Shown here: positions 59,695 through 64,000 of the stretch, one piece after another
Numbering within the stretch: the first letter of the stretch is position 1
Layout of the letters: each line of letters starts with the position of its first letter
DNA from: Tetradesmus obliquus
Lineage: Eukaryota; Chlorophyta; Chlorophyceae; Sphaeropleales; Scenedesmaceae
Assembly: GCA_030272155.1 (NCBI GenBank)
Contig: CP126203.1
Coordinates: forward strand, 2,232,001 to 2,296,000
Direction: 5' to 3'
DNA length: 64,000 nucleotides
Notes under the pieces: model-generated
Seen by the model: only the letters and a program-made list of their open reading frames with translations
Told to the model about the DNA's origin: nothing
Databases searched by the model: none
Translations under genes and position numbers: made by a program

Positions 59695-61313
59695 ATGTCG
59701 ACACGGCGTTCTTCCCGCTCCAGGTGAGCTCAGCAGCGCTGGAAACATTTTGAGCGTCTTTCAGGGTTGGATTGCTCTGCCAAAGTCAGGTGGCCTGGCA
59801 GCAGCTCCCTGCAAAGTATATCACAGTTGGTGTTGTGCGGCTTGATCCGGCTCTACTGGCTATAGGCAAAATAATGTAATCCACTCTCCTTTCAATAGCT
59901 GATTGCATCTGATTGAAGCACTTGCTGTTGCCACTGCAACTGCTGCAGGGCCCAAAAAGTGCAGGCAGCACCACCTACTGCAGCCCCCTGCCTGTTAAAC
60001 AGCCCAGTGCTGCCAGTGCTGCTGCAGCACCCCTGCATGCGCCACGTCAGCATCATCTGCTCGCTGCTGTGCACAGCTAAAGCTCTAGAGCAGCCGATCG
60101 CACAGTACCTGCGAGGGCAGCTGGCAGTGCAGTGCAACGTGCAGCAGAAAGGGGCCGGCAGCTGCCAGCTGCGCAGTGACTTCTTAGACTGGCTCGCACA
60201 GCACGCATGCCTCGCCATGAGCCTGCAGCTGCAGCTGCACCCAGCCTACCAGGCCACCTGCAGCAGCCTCGCCGGCATTGCAGCAGCCCTCAAACTTGCA
60301 GGAAAGCAGCGATCAAGCTCAAGCAACGCAGCAGCAGCAGGAGGCCGGGGTCTGGCGCTGGTGTCTTTTGAGGCTCCTGCAAGCACTGTAGCATTACTGC
60401 AAGCGCTGCCGGCAGCAACCCTAACTCGGCTAGACCCTGGCACACTCGTCCATGCTGAGCTAGATGAGAGAATAACAGCATCTAGGAAGGCGCTGCAGCG
60501 GCTGACGAGCTTGCAGGAGCTTGTGCTGCACCAGGGTGATGCTAACACGCTGCTGCAGGCAACCTCAAAGCTGCTGCAGCTGCGGCGGCTGAGTGCGCAG
60601 CAGCTGTCTGCCGCTGGCGTTGGGGCCTTCAAGCACTTGCCGCCGCAGCTGCAGAGCTGCACGTTCACGGCTGACCTAAGCGGCGGCATGACTGGGTTGC
60701 CTGCAGAGGAGGTGAGCGGTGACACGCCGGCAGCAGCAGCAGCAGCAGCTCTGTGGTCTTGTGCGTGCGGAGGAGGTGAGGGCTGCTGATACACCGGCAG
60801 CAGCAGCAGCAGCAGCAGCTCTGTGGTCTTGTGCCTGCGGTGGAGGTGAGGGCTGCTGATACACCGGCAGCAGTAGCAGCAGCAGCAGCAGCAGCAGCTC
60901 TGTGGTCTTGTGCCTGCGGAGGAGGCGAGGGGTGACATGCTGGCAGCAGCAGCAGCGGCAGCAGTGGCAGCAGCACTGTGGTCTGTTGCACAGCGCATGT
61001 TGGGGCTGATATACTGGGTGCATCATGGCAGCAGCGAAGGCAGCTAGCACTGGCTGGTGATGCGTACATACATGCAGCACACCGCGCTGCAACATCAAGC
61101 ATCAAGCACAGTGTCAGACAAACCTTAGCAATGCCGACGGCTTGCCAGGTTGTGGCTCGCCTGCTGCTGCTGCTGTCCCCCGCAGGAGACAGATAGCCAC
61201 TCGCGCTGGGCCATGTGACTGGGCGCACTGAGCTGCTGCTGCTGCTGCTCCTCCTGCCGCCTGCAGGAGATGATGGCTGCAGTCGCGCTGGGCCACGTGA
61301 CTGGGCTGACTGA

Positions 61314-61345
<32 letters not shown>

Positions 61346-61792
61346 CGCTGCTGTCGCCTGCAGGAGACGATAGCCGCTGTCACGCTGGGGCACATAACTG
61401 GGCTGACTGAGCTGCGCTGTGAGCGCTACATGCTGGAGGGAACCACATTTGACCTGCAGCCAGGGTGCGTGTGGCCTTTGCTTGGAACGTTTACGCAAAA
61501 GCAACTGCTTGGGAACAGCAGGTCAGGCGGTGTTCAGGAAAGTTTGGGCACAGCGCAGACACACTGCAGGCACAGGCTGTTCAGCAATGCGTGGCAGCAG
61601 CGCGTTGCTGGCCACAGGTTGCCTGTCAGGCTGTGTCTGTCACAACTGCTGCTGCTGGTGCTGGTGCTGGTGCTGCTGCAACTATGTGGCGGCCTGCAGC
61701 CTGCGCCGCTTGATGCTGTCCAGTGTTACTGTAACCAACAGCTGGCAGATCTGACGAAGCTGCTGCTGCTGCCGCTGCCACTGCTGCTGCTG

Positions 61793-61877
<85 letters not shown>

Positions 61878-62825
61878 AGGGACATGGTTCCCCGCAGCCT
61901 GCGACGCCTGACGCTGTCCAGCGTGGAGAGCATCCAGCAGCTGGCGGATCTGAGCGCGCTGGAAACCTTGGAGCTGTGGTCGGCTGAGATCATGGCGTCC
62001 GAGGTTCTGCGCCAGATCAGCAGCTTGACACACATCACGCAGCTGCGGCTGGGGTACTTTCCGAGGACCCCTGAGCGGATCGAGGAGCATGCCAATGTTT
62101 GGCCGGATCTGCCAGCTTTGAAGGGCTTGGACATTCAATGGCATCTGTCCGAGGAGGTGATGCCGTCACTTGTGGTGTCGCAGCTGCAGCGCTGCACCGG
62201 CCTGACTCAGCTTGGCATAGAGATCGAGCACGAGGACAGCTGGATTGAGGGCACGGCTGCGCAGTTTGCGCAGGCGCTGGCGCAGCTGAAGCAGCTGCGG
62301 GAGCTGCGGCTGGCAGGATACGGCTTCACTTTTGAAGAAGAGGATGCAAGATTCCATCACATGAGTGACACGCAAGTGGTGCTTAGCAGCCTGGCTCAGC
62401 TGCCGGGGCTGCGCAGCTTAGCGCTGCTGCGGCTAGATCTGACAGATGACCGGGCGGTGCCAGCTGGCGCGACGATATTAGACGACCTGGGTTTACTGAC
62501 ACAGCTCAGTCGGCTCGAGCTGGAGTGTTGTGAGACCTGGTCCGAGCATGAGCTCTATCCCAGCTGCCTGTGCATGGCACTGCTGCAGCTGACGCGGCTG
62601 ACGCAGCTGCATGTGCTGCGGATGGCCCTGCATCCCGCGATGGTTGACGGCTGGGCGGCAAAGCATGCTGCGCAGATGGGGCAGCTGCAGCGGGTTGAGT
62701 GCTTTGTGGAAGACTTTGGCTCCGCTAAGCTGAGCTGGGCTTGCAGGCCAGATGTGCGTGTGGAGCATATTGAACCTGACGGCAGCACCACGCATGTGTG
62801 CGGGGGAGGCTGTTTGGAGGGCTAG
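59695..62825 (+). CDS. leucine-rich-repeat-like protein, second copy (4 exons, 612 aa)
   Basis: Exons: 59695-59723, 59949-60711, 61364-61464, 61880-62825 (1839 nt, phases fit). Almost identical to the gene at 49352. Differences include six extra nucleotides in exon 3 (LRCERYM for LRRYM), altered codons at the exon 4 start, and nine extra nucleotides (an added LTR triplet) near LLQLTRLTQLHVL. All length changes in exons are multiples of three, while introns changed freely. This suggests that both copies remain under coding constraint. Confidence 0.85.
60712..60924 (+). repeat. donor-side echoes of exon 2, second LRR gene
   Basis: Echo donors at 60775, 60845 and 60924 after the working donor at 60711, matching the array at 50369 but with different CAG lengths. 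Confidence 0.78.
61185..61363 (+). repeat. acceptor-side echoes of exon 3, second LRR gene
   Basis: Copies start at 61185 and 61267, with the working exon at 61364. Inherited with the segmental duplication. Confidence 0.85.
61696..61754 (+). repeat. decayed echo of exon 4, second LRR gene
   Basis: Counterpart of 51360-51425 (CSLRRLMLSSVTVTNSWQI). Confidence 0.68.
61796..61879 (+). repeat. expanded (CTG)n tract at exon 4 acceptor, second LRR gene
   Basis: About 27 CTG units against about 16 in unit 1, ending in the working acceptor. This is direct evidence of triplet length change since the duplication. Confidence 0.93.
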
Positions 62826-63655
62826 GTCCTGGCCTAGCCTTTTACGAGTGGGCGTAACCTGGGCATAACTTGTTGTGGAGATCACAGCTGGCGTGCTGCA
62901 AGGCTTGTTGGTGCATCTGGTTGCAAGCAGCGACAGCTGAATGGAGAGGCTGCCTCTGGGAGTTATACATTGGATCTGGTTGCAAGCAGCAACGATTCGG
63001 GATCGACCATCAATGGAGTGGCTGCCTCTTGCAGTTGCAAGCAGCCATGGTGCCTTTTTGGGGGTGGGGGGGGGTTTCTAGATATGTGAGTGGGCAAAAT
63101 GTTGCATACGGCTATTGCAGAATGTACTGTCTTCCCTGCAATTCATCAACTGCAGTTGAACATTGCATCTGGTCACAGGTTGCAAGCAGCGATGGTTGGT
63201 TGGTTGGAGTGGTTGCGTCTGCCGAGCTGGCTGCTGGCGATTGCCTGCAGTGGGCCCCACTTCGGAAGGGAACACTGTTCCGTTTCTGGCAGATAGCGGG
63301 AAGGTCGGCACTGCTGTAACAGAGTTGCGGACTGGCTCATACTATGATGTAGTACATCAAGCTAGACATGCACATCACTGAGACCTAAAATTGAGATAAG
63401 ATAGTTACCAAGCCTTAGCCTAGTAGGCTACATGTAAGTCCTGGCACCATCTCAGCACCATGAGCCACAACAGGTTGAACACATGGTCTGAGACCAGAAA
63501 AGGAGAGTGAGCACCGTAGAACACAATGCACACCCTTCAACGCCAAATCTTTCAAAGCATGAGACTTGTCACAGCCCATCCTCTGGCATGCTTTAGATGA
63601 GCACTGCCTTTATGTACAACATGCCATACATGGCCACTAGGACAGTCAACTTTGA
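62826..63655. other. 3' flank of second LRR gene with short repeats
   Basis: Several copies of a TTGCATCTGGTTGCAAGCAG-type sequence occur between 62925 and 63200. Repeat R follows at 63430-63550. No exon chain was found. Confidence 0.5.
63430..63550. repeat. dispersed repeat R, copy 3
   Basis: Near-identical to 20201-20324 (CCTGGCACCATCTC, ATGAGCCACAACAGGTTGAA, GAGACCAGAAAAGGAGAGTG). It shows no terminal inverted repeats or target-site duplications that I can recognise. Confidence 0.85.
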
Positions 63656-64000
63656 ATGACAGTAGTACGAAACGGTAAAGCAGGCATACACATTCCCCCA
63701 TTACATGCAATTTACACTACTGCCACTCCTGCTTCTTGCGAGGAAAACTTCACCTTCAATCTGAGCTACGGTGTCAACCAAGTGGCGTCACTGACAAGGT
63801 GTCACTACCCAGGCTACCAAGGACTACAAGAGGATGGAAGACTGTCAGTGCCGTTGCCCCCAGAGGGCATCGTGGCTCTTCGGGACGGCGCTGACCAGGT
63901 GTTGTTATGGTTGCAGGTAATACTAGACGACGTAGGAGCAGAAGCAGGAGCTGCACATGCTAATCTGAGGTTCAGCAGCCACGGTGGCCTTTCGGGGGAC
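63656..64000 (+). CDS. possible gene start or exon, open at window edge
   Basis: An ATG at 63656 opens 115 codons that run off the end without a stop (MTVVRNGKAG, then CEENFTFNLSYG and PLPPEGIVALRDGADQV). The composition after ~63730 is coding-like, rich in G/C at third positions. Intron splice sites could interrupt it; for example cag/gtaata at 63918 would be a donor. No family was recognised. It could also be chance. Confidence 0.3.
   Translation, partial: MTVVRNGKAGIHIPPLHAIYTTATPASCEENFTFNLSYGVNQVASLTRCHYPGYQGLQEDGRLSVPLPPEGIVALRDGADQVLLWLQVILDDVGAEAGAAHANLRFSSHGGLSGD

Larger units (their letters stand above)
53561..62991. repeat. segmental duplication, unit 2
   Basis: Direct-orientation copy of 42981-52631. 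Unit 1 and unit 2 are separated by a ~930-bp unique spacer. Copies of triplet and minisatellite arrays differ in length between the units, whereas unique sequence is nearly identical. Confidence 0.95.

Overview
This window looks like nuclear DNA of a green alga, most likely a chlorophycean and possibly a scenedesmacean. The reasons are: intron-dense genes with GT/AG junctions, abundant CTG/CAG triplet tracts inside introns, TGTAA-type poly(A) signals, an SOS1-type Na+/H+ antiporter, a secreted proline/serine-rich wall-type protein family, and a plant/algal-type receptor kinase. The lineage is an inference. All gene models were built by hand from exon phase. Each complete model gives one uninterrupted reading frame with a length divisible by three, so I trust them well above single ORFs.

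Layout: (1) 347-2706 (+), secreted dienelactone-hydrolase-like enzyme, 6 exons. (2) 4647-14376 (+), single-pass receptor-like TKL protein kinase with a beta-helix-like ectodomain, 13 exons, 1350 aa. (3) 14377-19216, about 4.8 kb without a credible gene, with tandem repeats and a strong inverted repeat. (4) 19217-23923 (-), secreted subtilisin-like protease with an I9 propeptide, 9 exons, 445 aa. (5) 25269-39480 (-), SOS1-like Na+/H+ antiporter, 17 exons, 1400 aa; one of its introns carries an antisense tRNA-Asn and a tandem array of structured ~95-bp repeats. (6) 40570-43421 (+), secreted BNR/Asp-box beta-propeller protein with a Pro/Ser linker. (7) A ~9.6-kb segment (42981-52631) that recurs as a tandem segmental duplication (53561-62991). 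Each unit has the BNR 3' end, a shortened Pro/Ser-rich paralogue with a decayed BNR tail, and an LRR-like gene. (8) An ORF open at the right edge.

The most striking property is shared by all the large unrelated genes. The ends of exons, together with the adjoining splice site, are repeated in tandem 2 to 7 times inside the neighbouring intron. Acceptor-side copies always lie upstream of the working exon and donor-side copies always lie downstream. I call these 'exon-edge echoes'. More than 20 such arrays are visible, many with very regular periods (about 98, 110, 126, 135, 200-209 and 247 bp), and in several arrays the copies carry CTG tracts at the acceptor. Copies range from near-perfect to decayed. 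This implies a high local rate of roughly 70-250-bp tandem duplication, with splicing tolerating or exploiting decoy splice sites.
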